DNA of 39,138 nt from Beijerinckiaceae bacterium (GCA_030684835.1 JAUXWZ010000119.1:1-39138); one strand, 5' to 3'; shown: positions 14,932 to 24,451, numbered from the stretch's first letter. The notes: a model not told the origin generated them from the letters alone. Program-made: numbers and translations.

Positions 14932-16974
14932 TTGAACGAGCACGCATACGGACGTCTTCGCAAATATTACATCGCTCTTGCCGGCGGGGTTTACGTCTTC
15001 GCGTTGGTGATGACGGCCATGATCGTGTTCAAGAACATGGCCGACAATCGCAACGCGAAGCAGGAGGAACTTGTCCATTCTGCCCGCTTGTTCCGCGAAC
15101 ACGTCGACCGTATTTTCGGCAATGTGGACTGGATCATGGAAACGGCGCGCAACTCCTTTTTGGAGGCTCCAAGCGACAAGGAGAAGTTGGAGAAGACCCT
15201 GGTCGCACTTGGGCAACGCGAAGAGTTTGCATATTTTGTCACCATTGTCGGGACTGATGGAAAGTCGGTTGCTTCAAGCCTTGGCACGAGCGACGTTGAT
15301 TTGACGACACGGCCGCATGTTCGCGCGCTGATGGAGCATGATGCTCCGTCGCTCTATATCAGCGAGCCGCTTGTGGGGCAGCGCTCGGGCGCGATGGCGA
15401 TTAATATCAGCAAGAAAGTCTTTGACGACAACGGCGAGTGGCGCGGCATCCTCATTGTGTCTTTCGATCCGTCAAGGATTGCGACGTTCTTGAAGAGTCT
15501 TTCAATCAACGAGACAGGTGTCGCAACGCTGCTGCGAGCCGACGGCGCCGTTCTCGCACGCTCAACGCAAATTGACGGAGGAGCCCAGAGGTTTGATCCC
15601 GAACTTTTTGGGTCGGCCGTCAATGGCCGTCAGGCAGGTCAATTCACGCTCGCTAGCCCTATCGACGGCGTCCAGCGATTGTTTGCATTTCACAGACTGA
15701 CGCGGCTGCCGCTCATTGTCGTGGTCGGTTTGGACTATGACTATTTTGATCGGGAGCGGACGCAGTGGCTACTTCTCAGTGTATTGTGGATGGGATTGCT
15801 TGGCGCCGCGCTTATTGGCATCGGCTATCTGATCCGCAAATTTGTGCTGACGGAGGAACGGCGACACGCCCAGCAGCTTGCAGAAGCCGAGCGCCTGCAC
15901 ACCGCGGAACTCGTCGAATCAGCTTTCAACAGCACAGGAGTCTTCGTTGTTGTCTTCGACAAGCAACTCACGGTGCTGTTTGCCAATCAGCCGGCCCGAG
16001 ATTTAATCGAAAGTCTTTCGTCTCCGGTCGATGGGCTGTTGCGCGCGCTGCAGCAAAGCGACCGGACGCCCGTTGCACATATTTCGCCAGCGACGACGCA
16101 TTGGGTTCGATTGCGCGATGAATCCATGCGTACGATCTGCTGGTCCGTTGCCAGCGCTGAATGGGTCGGGCCGGACTGTCTTGCTTGTATCGGCTTTGAC
16201 AGGACTGAGGCCGAGCACATGGAGCGCATGCTCAGCCAAAAGGCGCGTTTGACGGCTCTGGGCGAAATCTCGGTAGGCATCGCGCATGAAGTTGCGCAGC
16301 CGCTGACTATCATAAACTTCACATCGCGACGCATGGAGCGCAGCCTCGCGTCTCCGGATGTGCAAATGGAAGGGCTCGCGACAATCAAAAGCGCCGCGAC
16401 GCGTGCGGGCCGCATCTTGGGGCAGATCAAGACGTTCGCGAAACAATACGAACATGTTGAAGGCGCGATTTTTGATGTCGCGGACTGCGTCGAGGCGATT
16501 GAACTGCTTATGCGCCGACAACTTGATGATCGCGGGATCGCTCTGCGTATCGAGCAAACTACGCAACCTGTTTACTCGCGCGGCGACCCGCATCTGCTCG
16601 AACAGATTCTTCTCAATCTTGTCCTCAATGCGCGTGATGCGCTGCGCGCCCGCGACCCAGCGGCAAATGACCAGGCCTGCATTTCAATCGACTGGCGGGC
16701 AGAAGAGGCAAAGGTTCATATCCGCGTTGCAGATAACGGGCCGGGTATTCCGCCCGAACATCAGCCGCGCGTCTTCGAGCCGTTTTTTACAACCAAAAAG
16801 GGCGGAACGGGTTTGGGATTGTCGTTAAGTTTTTCCATGGCTCGCCAGATGGGCGGCGCGCTGTCACTCGATCCTGCGGCGAAAGGCGGCGTCTTCCTGA
16901 TCGACTTGCCGCTGGCCAAGCCGGCGGATGATGAGGAAGCCGAGGCGGGACACGCCGCGAGCGCCGCGGAATAA
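14932..16974 (+). CDS. Membrane sensor histidine kinase (cache-type sensor, PAS, HisKA, HATPase)
   Basis: 680 residues from TTG 14932, after CGGGAGG at 14918-14924. A first transmembrane helix (about 15-35) is followed by an extracellular sensor of about 230 residues resembling a double-Cache fold (VDWIMETARNSF, LTTRPHVRALMEH and ISEPLVGQRSG are typical), then a second helix (278-302). A PAS-like segment (about 325-400) precedes the dimerisation domain: LTALGEISVGIAHEVAQPL, phospho-acceptor H452. The ATPase part has the N box QILLNLVLNARDAL and the G boxes VADNGPGIP and GGTGLGLSLS. It should phosphorylate the regulator encoded just upstream. A small-molecule ligand is likely, by analogy with Cache kinases such as DctB. 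Confidence 0.93.
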   Translation: MNEHAYGRLRKYYIALAGGVYVFALVMTAMIVFKNMADNRNAKQEELVHSARLFREHVDRIFGNVDWIMETARNSFLEAPSDKEKLEKTLVALGQREEFAYFVTIVGTDGKSVASSLGTSDVDLTTRPHVRALMEHDAPSLYISEPLVGQRSGAMAINISKKVFDDNGEWRGILIVSFDPSRIATFLKSLSINETGVATLLRADGAVLARSTQIDGGAQRFDPELFGSAVNGRQAGQFTLASPIDGVQRLFAFHRLTRLPLIVVVGLDYDYFDRERTQWLLLSVLWMGLLGAALIGIGYLIRKFVLTEERRHAQQLAEAERLHTAELVESAFNSTGVFVVVFDKQLTVLFANQPARDLIESLSSPVDGLLRALQQSDRTPVAHISPATTHWVRLRDESMRTICWSVASAEWVGPDCLACIGFDRTEAEHMERMLSQKARLTALGEISVGIAHEVAQPLTIINFTSRRMERSLASPDVQMEGLATIKSAATRAGRILGQIKTFAKQYEHVEGAIFDVADCVEAIELLMRRQLDDRGIALRIEQTTQPVYSRGDPHLLEQILLNLVLNARDALRARDPAANDQACISIDWRAEEAKVHIRVADNGPGIPPEHQPRVFEPFFTTKKGGTGLGLSLSFSMARQMGGALSLDPAAKGGVFLIDLPLAKPADDEEAEAGHAASAAE

Positions 16975-16999
16975 GCTCCGATTCGACTTCCAGAAACCG

Positions 17000-17746
17000 T
17001 TAGCCGCCGAGTTTCGTCATCAGCGCTTCGGAGATTTCGAAGTTCGCGTAGACATTCTGAACATCGTCGTTCTCTTCAAGCGAGCTGATGAGACGCAGAA
17101 TCTTCTCACCGGTCTCGTCGTCGACGCTGATCGTGTTTTGCGGGCGCCAGACGAGCTTGGATTTGCGCGGCTCGCCGAATTTGCTTTCCAGCGCTTTGGC
17201 GACTTCCGCGAACGCTTCCATCGAAGTGGTGATGACATGACCGTCTGGATTGCTCGCCGCGTCGTCGGCGCCGCCCTCAATCGCGGCCTCCATCATGGCG
17301 TCTTCGTTTGCCACTTTCGCGTCGAACTCGATTTCACCGACCTTGTCGAACATGAACGAGACGGCGCCGGTTTCCGCCAGCGCGCCGCCGGCCTTTGTAA
17401 AGTAGGACCGGACTTCTCCGGCCGTCCGGTTGCGATTGTCGGTCAGCGCCTCGACGATGACGGCGATGCCGCCTGGCGCATAACCTTCGTAGCGCACCTC
17501 GTCGTAATTCTCGCTATCGCCGCCCACAGCTTTCTTGATCGCACGCTCAATGTTGTCTTTGGGCATGTTCTCGGCGCGCGCGGCCTGAATGGCGAGGCGC
17601 AGGCGCGGGTTCAGGCTCGGATCGGGCATGCCCATTTTCGCCGCGACCGTGATTTCGCGCGCAAGCTTGGAGAAGATTTTGGAGCGAATCGCGTCCTGCT
17701 TCCCCTTCTTGTGCATGATGTTCTTGAACTGACTATGCCCTGCCAT
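17000..17746 (-). CDS. yebC: YebC/PmpR family regulator
   Basis: 248 residues, full length. The start [18 protein letters not shown] is the family signature. Other conserved blocks are [54 protein letters not shown] and [16 protein letters not shown]. YebC proteins act as DNA-binding regulators in some bacteria and recently have been tied to translation of proline-rich stretches (the TACO1 family). It is often next to ruvC; here it is on the same strand but 4.9 kb upstream of it. It converges with the histidine kinase gene, 25 bp apart. Confidence 0.96.
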   Translation of the reverse strand: MAGHSQFKNIMHKKGKQDAIRSKIFSKLAREITVAAKMGMPDPSLNPRLRLAIQAARAENMPKDNIERAIKKAVGGDSENYDEVRYEGYAPGGIAVIVEALTDNRNRTAGEVRSYFTKAGGALAETGAVSFMFDKVGEIEFDAKVANEDAMMEAAIEGGADDAASNPDGHVITTSMEAFAEVAKALESKFGEPRKSKLVWRPQNTISVDDETGEKILRLISSLEENDDVQNVYANFEISEALMTKLGG

Positions 17747-17854
17747 GTCGGCCCCCGTTGTTCGGTCTTGAGGCGCGTGCGGTGACCGCCGCGCCGTAAA
17801 TTTGGCCCGCCTTATACGCTTGGGGCCGGCGAAATTGAAGGTCGTTCAGGTTGA

Positions 17855-18835
17855 TTAAGGCCATTTACGACCGAGGAAAGCGCCAGCGTCGGGCGAAAGC
17901 CCCAGCCATGCAGCGACAGAATCCGCGCTCAGGCCGAGAATGATCGCGCCCACAAGGGACACAAAGGTCGCGAGGATGACGCTCGAGGAGAAGTGTTCGT
18001 GCTGTCGGTTCAGGAGCCAGCTGAAGTAGATGCGGAAGATGCTCGACAGACGCATGATGGGCGCGACCACGGTGACCGGCGCGACGGCGAGCGCCATGTA
18101 GCGGGTCATCTGTGCGATCCCCACAAAGAGCCCGGCGAGGGTGAACCACAACGCTTCCTGCCGCCGCATCGCGCGCACATGGGGCAGGGCGCCGGGCATG
18201 AGCATGAAGCCGCCCACAACCAGCGTTGCGGCAATGTAGGAAATGAGGCCCGCCGCTACCCCGCGGCCAATGTCTGGCGCCCCTTCAAGGCCAATGCGCA
18301 CTAGTATTGGGCTCGTCCCATAGGCGAGGCCGGACAAGGCCGCGAAGAAAAACCCTTCAGCATAGGCGGGTTTGAACGTGGTGGGGCCCTTGGCCCGCGC
18401 CTCCCGCTTCGACTTACCTTCGAACACGAGGGTCGGCCCAAACATGACCAGCGCAATGCCGATCGCCATCAGCGGCGTGATCTTCTCACCCAGAAAGACG
18501 ACCGCCAGGACCAGCGAGACGACAATGTTGAGATCCTGGATCGGTCCCATCAACACCGCGCCAATGGCCTTGGCTCCGCGATAATTGGCGTAACGGCCGA
18601 GCACGAAATGGAGAACGCCTGCGGCCGCAAGCCATACGATCTCGCGCCCGCTGAACGCCGCGAGGTCGTCGAGCGAGCCGAACATGAGGACGCCGGCGAA
18701 AAAGAACGGCACGCCAAAGGGCACCGAAATCGCCATCGCCTGCAGGACGCTGCCCGAGAGAACTCCGCGCCGCGCGGCGGCGTTGTTCAGTGCGAAAGCG
18801 GCAGCTGACATCAGCGCCAGTATTCCACCCAGCAT
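17855..18835 (-). CDS. EamA/DMT-type membrane permease
   Basis: 326 residues with about ten hydrophobic helices arranged as two five-helix EamA halves, the second beginning near AYAEGFFFAALSGLAYGTSP. Typical family patterns include GVLHFVLGRYANYRGAKAIG and MGPIQDLNIVVSLVLAVVFL. Members export metabolites or move nucleotide sugars; the substrate is unknown. It follows the arsC-like gene at 34 bp on the same strand and precedes yebC by 108 bp. A second EamA permease is at 29401-30312, with little similarity visible by eye. Confidence 0.85.
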   Translation of the reverse strand: MLGGILALMSAAAFALNNAAARRGVLSGSVLQAMAISVPFGVPFFFAGVLMFGSLDDLAAFSGREIVWLAAAGVLHFVLGRYANYRGAKAIGAVLMGPIQDLNIVVSLVLAVVFLGEKITPLMAIGIALVMFGPTLVFEGKSKREARAKGPTTFKPAYAEGFFFAALSGLAYGTSPILVRIGLEGAPDIGRGVAAGLISYIAATLVVGGFMLMPGALPHVRAMRRQEALWFTLAGLFVGIAQMTRYMALAVAPVTVVAPIMRLSSIFRIYFSWLLNRQHEHFSSSVILATFVSLVGAIILGLSADSVAAWLGLSPDAGAFLGRKWP

Positions 18836-18869
18836 GTGCGTTTCCGGTGTTTTCTTTTATTGGGCTTAA

Positions 18870-19223
18870 TCAGGCGGGCAGGATGTCGTCGAGTCTTTCG
18901 GCCGGGCGGCAGACCCGCGCGCCACGCGGCGTGACCACCACCGGCCGCTCCATGAGGATGGGGTGGGCGCCTAGCGCGTCGAGGATTTGGTCGTCGGACT
19001 TGGCCGGATCGTCCAGCGCAAGGTCTTCGAAGGGCGTGCCCTTGCGGCGCAGGATGTCGCGGGGCTTCATGTCCAGGCCTTTTAGAAGAGCCTTCATCTC
19101 GTCCCGCGAAGGGGGCGTCTTCAGGTATTCTACGACGCTTGGCTTGTGGCCAAGTTCCTGAAGGCGGGCCAGGACCGTACGAGACGTTCCGCAGTTTGGA
19201 TTGTGGTAGATTGTAATGGTCAT
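18870..19223 (-). CDS. arsC: ArsC-type arsenate reductase (glutaredoxin-dependent family)
   Basis: 117 residues, typical length. The N-terminal motif IYHNPNCGTSRTVLARLQE holds the catalytic Cys11, and the family arginines appear in GTPFED context (RRKGTPFEDL) and in HPILMERPVVV and GARVCRPAERL, which bind the oxyanion. The enzyme reduces arsenate to arsenite using glutathione and glutaredoxin; some relatives (the Spx/YfgD group) have other thiol roles. No arsenite exporter or ArsR gene is next to it, so a real arsenic role is uncertain. Downstream is an EamA permease. Confidence 0.8.
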   Translation of the reverse strand: MTITIYHNPNCGTSRTVLARLQELGHKPSVVEYLKTPPSRDEMKALLKGLDMKPRDILRRKGTPFEDLALDDPAKSDDQILDALGAHPILMERPVVVTPRGARVCRPAERLDDILPA

Positions 19224-19422
19224 CGGGCGCTCCGTCAGGCGATCGTTAAGGCTGAAACTTCGCTTTTGTTGAGCTTTATTGCTTTAAAAGCGAAAATCAG
19301 AAATTCGTGCTGCGAACATACGGCGTTCGCGGCGGCAGTGAAAGGCAGGCGCACTTCGCCTGTGGATTGAGCGCCCGCCGCAATGGGCGGCGCTCCGACC
19401 CGTACGGAATGGAACGAGCGGC
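19224..19422 (+). promoter_or_regulatory. Divergent arsC/glmM promoter region with inverted repeat
   Basis: 199 bp between divergent starts. The AT-rich stretch at 19255-19300 contains a 9-bp inverted repeat, TTCGCTTTT (19259-19267) and AAAAGCGAA (19286-19294). It could form a hairpin or bind a protein. No gene of plausible length is present. Confidence 0.35.
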
Positions 19423-20775
19423 ATGGGAAAATATTTTGGGACGGACGGCATACGCGGACGCGCCAATGGCGTGATCACGCCGGAGCTTGCGCTCAAGGTC
19501 GGTCAGGCTGCGGGACTCGTTTTCCGGCGTGGCGACTATCGTCACCGCGTCGTCATCGGCAAGGACACCCGTCTGTCTGGCTACATGATCGAGAACGCGC
19601 TTGTCGCCGGTTTCACCTCGGTCGGTATTGATCCCATGTTACTTGGGCCGGTGCCAACGCCCGCGGTCGCGATGCTCACACGCTCCATGCGCGCCGACAT
19701 GGGCGTGATGATCTCCGCCTCGCACAACGCCTACGAGGACAACGGCATCAAGATCTTCGGGCCGGACGGCTACAAGCTCACCGACGAGGTTGAGCAGCAG
19801 ATCGAGACGCTTCTTGATAGCGATTTGCGTCCGCAGCTGGCCCAATCGGCGGAGTTGGGGCGTGCGCGCCGCGTTGACGACGTTCGCGCCCGCTATATCG
19901 AATTCGCCAAATTAACACTGCCGCGCGCCCTTTCGCTTGATGGCCTGCGCGTCGTCGTCGATTGCGCCAATGGCGCGGGATACAAGGTCGCGCCGGAGGC
20001 GTTGTGGGAGCTTGGCGCTGAGGTCATCGCGATCGGCGTCGAGCCGGACGGGTTCAACATCAATCGCGAAGTTGGCTCCACTGATCCGCAGGCGCTCGTG
20101 CGCAAGGTGAAAGAGGTGCGCGCAGACGTTGGCATCGCGCTGGATGGAGACGCTGACCGCGTGCTCATCGTCGACGAGCTCGGTCGCCCGGTGAACGGCG
20201 ATCAGGTGATGGCCGTGATTGCGCAAAGCTGGAAGGAAGACGGCCGCCTGAGCAAGGCGGGCGTCGTCGCGACCGTGATGTCGAATCTTGGGCTTGAACG
20301 CTATCTCGACTCGATTGGCCTGACGCTGGCGCGCACCAATGTGGGTGATCGCTACGTGCTTGAACACATGCGCCAGCATGGGTTCAATCTGGGCGGCGAG
20401 CAATCGGGCCACATCATTCTGTCCGATTACAGCACGACGGGCGACGGGCTTATTTCGGCCCTGCAGGTATTGGCGGTCGTGCGACGTCTCGACAAGCCGG
20501 TGAGCCAAGTGTGCCACCGCTTTGACCCGGTGCCCCAAATTTTGAAGAACGTGCGCACCACGTCGTCCAACGCGGCGAATTCGGACGCCGTTCGGCGCGT
20601 CATCGCCGATGGTGAGCAGCGTCTTGGCGCGGGGGGGCGGTTGCTGATCCGTCCGTCAGGCACGGAGCCTGTCATTCGCGTGATGGGCGAATGCGACGAT
20701 CCGGTGCTTCTGGAGAGCGTGGTGGATTCGATCTGCGACGCGATCAGCATGTCCGGCCGCGCCGCAGCCGAATAA
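19423..20775 (+). CDS. glmM: Phosphoglucosamine mutase GlmM
   Basis: 450 residues, full length. [16 protein letters not shown] opens the first domain; [17 protein letters not shown] carries the phosphoserine S100. The metal loop is ALDGDADRV (D241, D243, D245), the sugar loop [11 protein letters not shown] and the phosphate loop [15 protein letters not shown]. The enzyme isomerises glucosamine-6-phosphate to glucosamine-1-phosphate for peptidoglycan and LPS. ftsH, often upstream of glmM, is absent here. A strong hairpin terminator follows at 20839. Confidence 0.97.
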   Translation: MGKYFGTDGIRGRANGVITPELALKVGQAAGLVFRRGDYRHRVVIGKDTRLSGYMIENALVAGFTSVGIDPMLLGPVPTPAVAMLTRSMRADMGVMISASHNAYEDNGIKIFGPDGYKLTDEVEQQIETLLDSDLRPQLAQSAELGRARRVDDVRARYIEFAKLTLPRALSLDGLRVVVDCANGAGYKVAPEALWELGAEVIAIGVEPDGFNINREVGSTDPQALVRKVKEVRADVGIALDGDADRVLIVDELGRPVNGDQVMAVIAQSWKEDGRLSKAGVVATVMSNLGLERYLDSIGLTLARTNVGDRYVLEHMRQHGFNLGGEQSGHIILSDYSTTGDGLISALQVLAVVRRLDKPVSQVCHRFDPVPQILKNVRTTSSNAANSDAVRRVIADGEQRLGAGGRLLIRPSGTEPVIRVMGECDDPVLLESVVDSICDAISMSGRAAAE

Positions 20776-20838
20776 ACTTTCATCACGCCGAGCGGCCTCA
20801 TGCTGGCCGCTCATCTTTTCTGTCGGATGGCATAGCAA

Positions 20839-20864
20839 AAGAGGCGCCCCTTGGGGCGCCTCTT
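20839..20864. terminator. Bidirectional rho-independent terminator between glmM and tctAB
   Basis: A perfect 12-bp stem: AAGAGGCGCCCC, two T, GGGGCGCCTCTT. In the plus direction it is followed by GTCGTTTT; in the minus direction by TTTTGC. It lies between converging genes, so it ends transcripts from both. Confidence 0.85.
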
Positions 20865-20870
20865 GTCGTT

Positions 20871-22925
20871 TTAGAGCGAGGGAATCATGCTCTTGAGACC
20901 CGGAGCCCAGGCGCCGAGATAGGTCGGCGGCCACGGGATCGTCAGCAATTGGTCGAAGACGATGTAGATGAACAGCGCCAGCAGGACCGCCATGGGCGCG
21001 ACGATTTTCCACGGCTCGCGGTTCTCTAGCCGCATGAACAGGACAACGAACACCGGCACTGTTGGGATGAGGCCGATGACAGACATCGACGCCATGAAGC
21101 CGACGAGCCAACCGAAGAAGATGCCGGCGCGCTTGATCGTTTCGCGCACTGGCAGAATGCTAAGGTCGGTCTGCAGATCCATGTGAAGACGACCCGTGGA
21201 TCCCGCGACGCCTTCTCCCTTCGCCTGTAGCTCAGGACGCCGGAATAGCTGGTTAAGCAGACTGAGGCCGCCGAAGATGAGAGCCGCACCGCCTACCACC
21301 ATTGGAACGATCTTAGCGCTGAAGTTCCATGAGGAAGCGTCGATCATCATGGCGATGATCAGGCCTAGCAGCACAACATAGAACAGGTCGGTGGCCCGGA
21401 ATGTGGGTTTCCCGAAGCCGTTCAGCATGTTTTTGAAGCCGCCCTGATGCTTGACGTCTTCCAGGAACGGCCGCAGGAGCGCGAGGAACGAGATCGAGAA
21501 GAAGAAGATCACGATCGGCCGCGCGAACCAGTCGACGCCATAACGCTGTATCGAGATGAAGAGGTAGCGTTCGATGATGTCGCCCAGAATAAGGCCGAGA
21601 ATGAGCGGCGGACGCGGCCACTTGAGGGCTTTCATGACCCAGCCGAAAACGCCGAACATCAGGAGGATGTAGAGATCGCCCCAGTTGCGCGACGCCTGAA
21701 ACGCGCCAACGTAGGTCACCGACATGATGATCGGCAGGATCAGCGTGTAACGAAGCGTCGCCAGCTTGGCGAAATAGCCGCTGAAGGCAAAGCAAAGTCC
21801 GGCGCCCAGAATGTTCGCCAGCGCGATGCTCCACACCATCGCATAGGTGACCTGCAGGTTTTTCGTCACCATGTCGGGTCCGGGGACCAGGCCGTGGATC
21901 ATGAAGGCGCCCAGCAGGATGGCCATGCCGGCGCTGCCCGGCACGCCGAACACCACGGTGGGAACGAGCGCGCCGCCTTCCTTGGCGTTATTGGCCGATT
22001 CCGGCGCAATGACGCCGCGGACGTCGCCGCGGCCAAACGTCTGGGCCGCGCCTTTCTCCGAGCGAATGGCATGCCCATAGGCCAGCCAGTCGATCACCGA
22101 GCCGCCAATGCCGGGGATGGCGCCGAAACCTGCGCCGATCCAGCTGCAGCGCAGCACCAACCACCAATGCCTGAACGCGTCCTTCATGCCCTGCAACATG
22201 CCTTCGCGGGGATTGAACTTCACGTCCTTGGTGATCGACGAGCGCTGGATCGCGAGATCGCACAATTCAGGCAAGGCGAAAAGGCCAAGCACTGCGGGCA
22301 CGAGCGGCAAACCTTCCCACAGATACAATGTGTCCATTGTCCAGCGGAGCGTTCCGGTCTGTGGATCGGAGCCGATCATGGCCAGCATGATGCCAAAGCC
22401 GCCCGCAGTAAGACCGCGCAGAGGCGCGCTTCCAGACAAAACAGCGACCGACGAAATGCCGAAGACCGCCAGCGAAAGAAGTTCAGGCGAACCGATATAC
22501 AAGATAATCGGGCGCACTAACGGCAGCGCGAGCGCCATCAAGAAGGCGCCGAATATGCCGCCCATCAGCGAAGCAGTGTAGGCGGCAGCCAGAGCGCGGC
22601 CCGCCTCGCCCTTCTTCGACATCGGCAAGCCGTCAAGCACGGTCGCCTGCGAAGCTGACGTTCCCGGAACCCCGAAAAGTACGGCCGGGATGGTGTCAGC
22701 GGTGCTTGTGACGGCCCCCAGGCCTAGAAGCAAAGCAAAAGCTGAGTACGGATCCATGCTGAACGTGAACGGGAGCAGGAGCGCCAGTCCAACGAGTCCA
22801 CCAATGCCGGGCAAAAGGCCGATGACCAAACCCATCATCACGCCAGTGAACAGCATGAGTAATCGGAATGGCTCCATGAGAAGAACGAAGGCGTTCCCAG
22901 CCGCCTGCAGCATACTTACTTCCAT
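20871..22925 (-). CDS. tctA: Tripartite tricarboxylate transporter permease, TctA-TctB fusion
   Basis: 684 residues. The first 500 fit TctA, the large permease: GLVIGLLPGIGGLVGLAL, GVPGTSASQATVLDGLPM, GFGAIPGIGGSVIDWLAY and VFGVPGSAGMAILLGAFM mark its repeated halves. About residues 515-684 contain a domain with four helices (TDLFYVVLLGLIIAMMIDAS, VPMVVGGAALIFGGLSLL, KRAGIFFGWLVGFMASMSVI, plus the last pair) and ending in IPWPPTYLGAWAPG, which fits the small subunit TctB. TctA alone is about 500 residues and TctB about 150, so this looks like a fusion. SD GGAGGGGG sits a few bases before ATG 22925. No tctC is adjacent; one lies at 37325-38305. Substrate is a carboxylate, not identified. Confidence 0.85.
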   Translation of the reverse strand: MEVSMLQAAGNAFVLLMEPFRLLMLFTGVMMGLVIGLLPGIGGLVGLALLLPFTFSMDPYSAFALLLGLGAVTSTADTIPAVLFGVPGTSASQATVLDGLPMSKKGEAGRALAAAYTASLMGGIFGAFLMALALPLVRPIILYIGSPELLSLAVFGISSVAVLSGSAPLRGLTAGGFGIMLAMIGSDPQTGTLRWTMDTLYLWEGLPLVPAVLGLFALPELCDLAIQRSSITKDVKFNPREGMLQGMKDAFRHWWLVLRCSWIGAGFGAIPGIGGSVIDWLAYGHAIRSEKGAAQTFGRGDVRGVIAPESANNAKEGGALVPTVVFGVPGSAGMAILLGAFMIHGLVPGPDMVTKNLQVTYAMVWSIALANILGAGLCFAFSGYFAKLATLRYTLILPIIMSVTYVGAFQASRNWGDLYILLMFGVFGWVMKALKWPRPPLILGLILGDIIERYLFISIQRYGVDWFARPIVIFFFSISFLALLRPFLEDVKHQGGFKNMLNGFGKPTFRATDLFYVVLLGLIIAMMIDASSWNFSAKIVPMVVGGAALIFGGLSLLNQLFRRPELQAKGEGVAGSTGRLHMDLQTDLSILPVRETIKRAGIFFGWLVGFMASMSVIGLIPTVPVFVVLFMRLENREPWKIVAPMAVLLALFIYIVFDQLLTIPWPPTYLGAWAPGLKSMIPSL

Positions 22926-23289
22926 TGTATTCCCCCTCCAGATCCACTTTTTGCAAGCATCCGCGCGGCGCGGCAGCTCGCAGGGAACCCCTATCCGATG
23001 CTACATAGTCTAGTTTTGAAAACGCCCCAGCGCTTATCGTAACGCGGCAGTTGTTGCAGCTGGAAGGTGACCCGTAAAGGCCCCTAGACGATCTTTCAGC
23101 AATGAATCTCGCGATAAACAACGTCGGTATGTTCGTGTATGTATTTCTACATTAGAAATGCTACTCAAGCATACCTGTATTTCTACGGACATGAAGCAAG
23201 CATACATAAGCTAAGTCTTAGGTAGCGCGGACTTCACCTGTCGCGTTGTTGCGGGAGCGGAGATTTCGGTGCGCGTTCAGTTGAACCAT
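22926..23289 (-). promoter_or_regulatory. AT-rich promoter/operator region upstream of tctAB with interleaved direct repeats
   Basis: 364 bp with no gene between tctAB and the decarboxylase-like gene. The segment 23139-23206 is clearly AT-rich. TGTATTTCTAC occurs at 23140-23150 and 23176-23186; CAAGCATAC at 23166-23174 and 23197-23205, giving an A-B-A-B pattern. A perfect inverted repeat ATTTCTA-CAT-TAGAAAT spans 23143-23159. Such repeats are typical of regulator binding sites, but no regulator gene is adjacent. Confidence 0.5.
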
Positions 23290-24270
23290 TCACGTCTCAA
23301 GCGTCGCCTTATGGAACAGGGTCTCGGGCGCGTAGGGGGCCGGAATCAGTCCCTGGTCGTGTGAGTAGTCAATGAAGCGCGCCACATTCGCGCGGTTGCG
23401 CGCGAAGCCGTTCTCCCAAGGATCGCGGCCAAACAGGTCAGCTTCCTCCTCAACGTCGAGGCGGCCCCACGCCAGCATCGAATAATTGGGATCTTCATAA
23501 TATTCGCGCGCCATGCGCCGCGCATCTTCAAACATTGTGTGGAGCGCCATGGGCAGCCATGGATGACGCGCCGCGATCTCTTCGCGGATCGCGACGACAT
23601 GCATGATCGGATAATCGCCATGCGCTTTGAAATAGGCAAGCTCCTGAGCGCGGGTGTCTTTGAATAAACGCCGCGCACGGGTCTTTCCCGTCGACACCGA
23701 CTTGGGCGGATGCGGTAAAAAGAATGCGTCGATCTCGCCAGCTTCGAGGGCCTCTCCCAGGCGTTGCCGATTGCCGATGAAGTCGACCTTTACGCCCGGC
23801 TTCATCGCGACGTCGATTACCTCGGGGGACGTAGTCAGCCAATGGATGTCTTCCCACGGCACGTCGTAATGAAACTTGAGATCGCCCTTCGCCAGTAGCG
23901 ATAGCGTTGTTTGAAACGAACTCAGAGCAACTTTCTTTCCGACCAGATCGCGCGGCGTCCACAAGTCTGAATCGGGATGCACCCACATCTGGCTTGCGCT
24001 GAACAATCGCCGCGGAAAAATCGGAATGGCCGTAAGGGGCAGACCCTGCGCGCGGGCAATCAGATAGCTCGACATGGAAAACTCGGCAACGTCATAGACG
24101 CCCTCAACCATGCGCGCGTGTCGATCACGGCCATCGCGCAAGGTCGAGCTTTGTCCGATCTGATCCACGCTGAGGTCGATACCATCGGGCGCCCGGGCCG
24201 TTCCATCGAAGAAGGGAAGGTGCCTGTCATAGCGATCAAGTCCCATCCGAAGTTTGATTTTTTCGCGCAT
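23290..24270 (-). CDS. 4,5-dihydroxyphthalate decarboxylase-family protein
   Basis: 326 residues from ATG 24270, preceded on the minus strand by GGGAGA; the longer open frame, to 24528, adds low-quality sequence and lacks a ribosome site. The fold is the type-II periplasmic-binding-like one shared by 4,5-dihydroxyphthalate decarboxylase: LRMGLDRYDRHLPFFDG, YDVAEFSMSSYLIARAQGLP, TAIPIFPRRLF, PRDLVGKKVALSSFQTTLSL and AGEIDAFFLPHPP. A closing WENGFARNRANVARFIDY block is also typical. No signal peptide is seen from the chosen start, which fits a cytosolic enzyme rather than a receptor. It could remove a carboxyl group from an aromatic acid imported by the neighbouring permease (inference). Confidence 0.7.
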   Translation of the reverse strand: MREKIKLRMGLDRYDRHLPFFDGTARAPDGIDLSVDQIGQSSTLRDGRDRHARMVEGVYDVAEFSMSSYLIARAQGLPLTAIPIFPRRLFSASQMWVHPDSDLWTPRDLVGKKVALSSFQTTLSLLAKGDLKFHYDVPWEDIHWLTTSPEVIDVAMKPGVKVDFIGNRQRLGEALEAGEIDAFFLPHPPKSVSTGKTRARRLFKDTRAQELAYFKAHGDYPIMHVVAIREEIAARHPWLPMALHTMFEDARRMAREYYEDPNYSMLAWGRLDVEEEADLFGRDPWENGFARNRANVARFIDYSHDQGLIPAPYAPETLFHKATLET

Positions 24271-24451
24271 GCGGCTCTCCCGTATCGTATTTTCATGCAA
24301 TTTAGCTTGAATGTTGCGCTGTCTGCAAAGGTTAACGAGCGCCGCGTTTTTCTTTCTATTAAGGTTAAGACTTCCTTCAATGATTCGAGCCAGATTTAAT
24401 TTGTCTTGAACACGAACCGGGCCGGCCCGGATTAATGAAGGATTAATCGCC
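24271..24451 (+). promoter_or_regulatory. Divergent promoter region, decarboxylase and outer-membrane protein
   Basis: 181 bp. A perfect 14-bp palindrome, CCGGGCCGGCCCGG, is at 24417-24430, and GATTAAT repeats on both sides of GAAGGA near 24430-24447, the ribosome site of the omp gene. AT-rich sequence at 24295-24400 could hold both promoters. Confidence 0.35.

Noticed and set aside
23140-23205. CRISPR-like repeats
   Set aside because: Only two copies of each short unit, with unequal spacing, and no cas genes.
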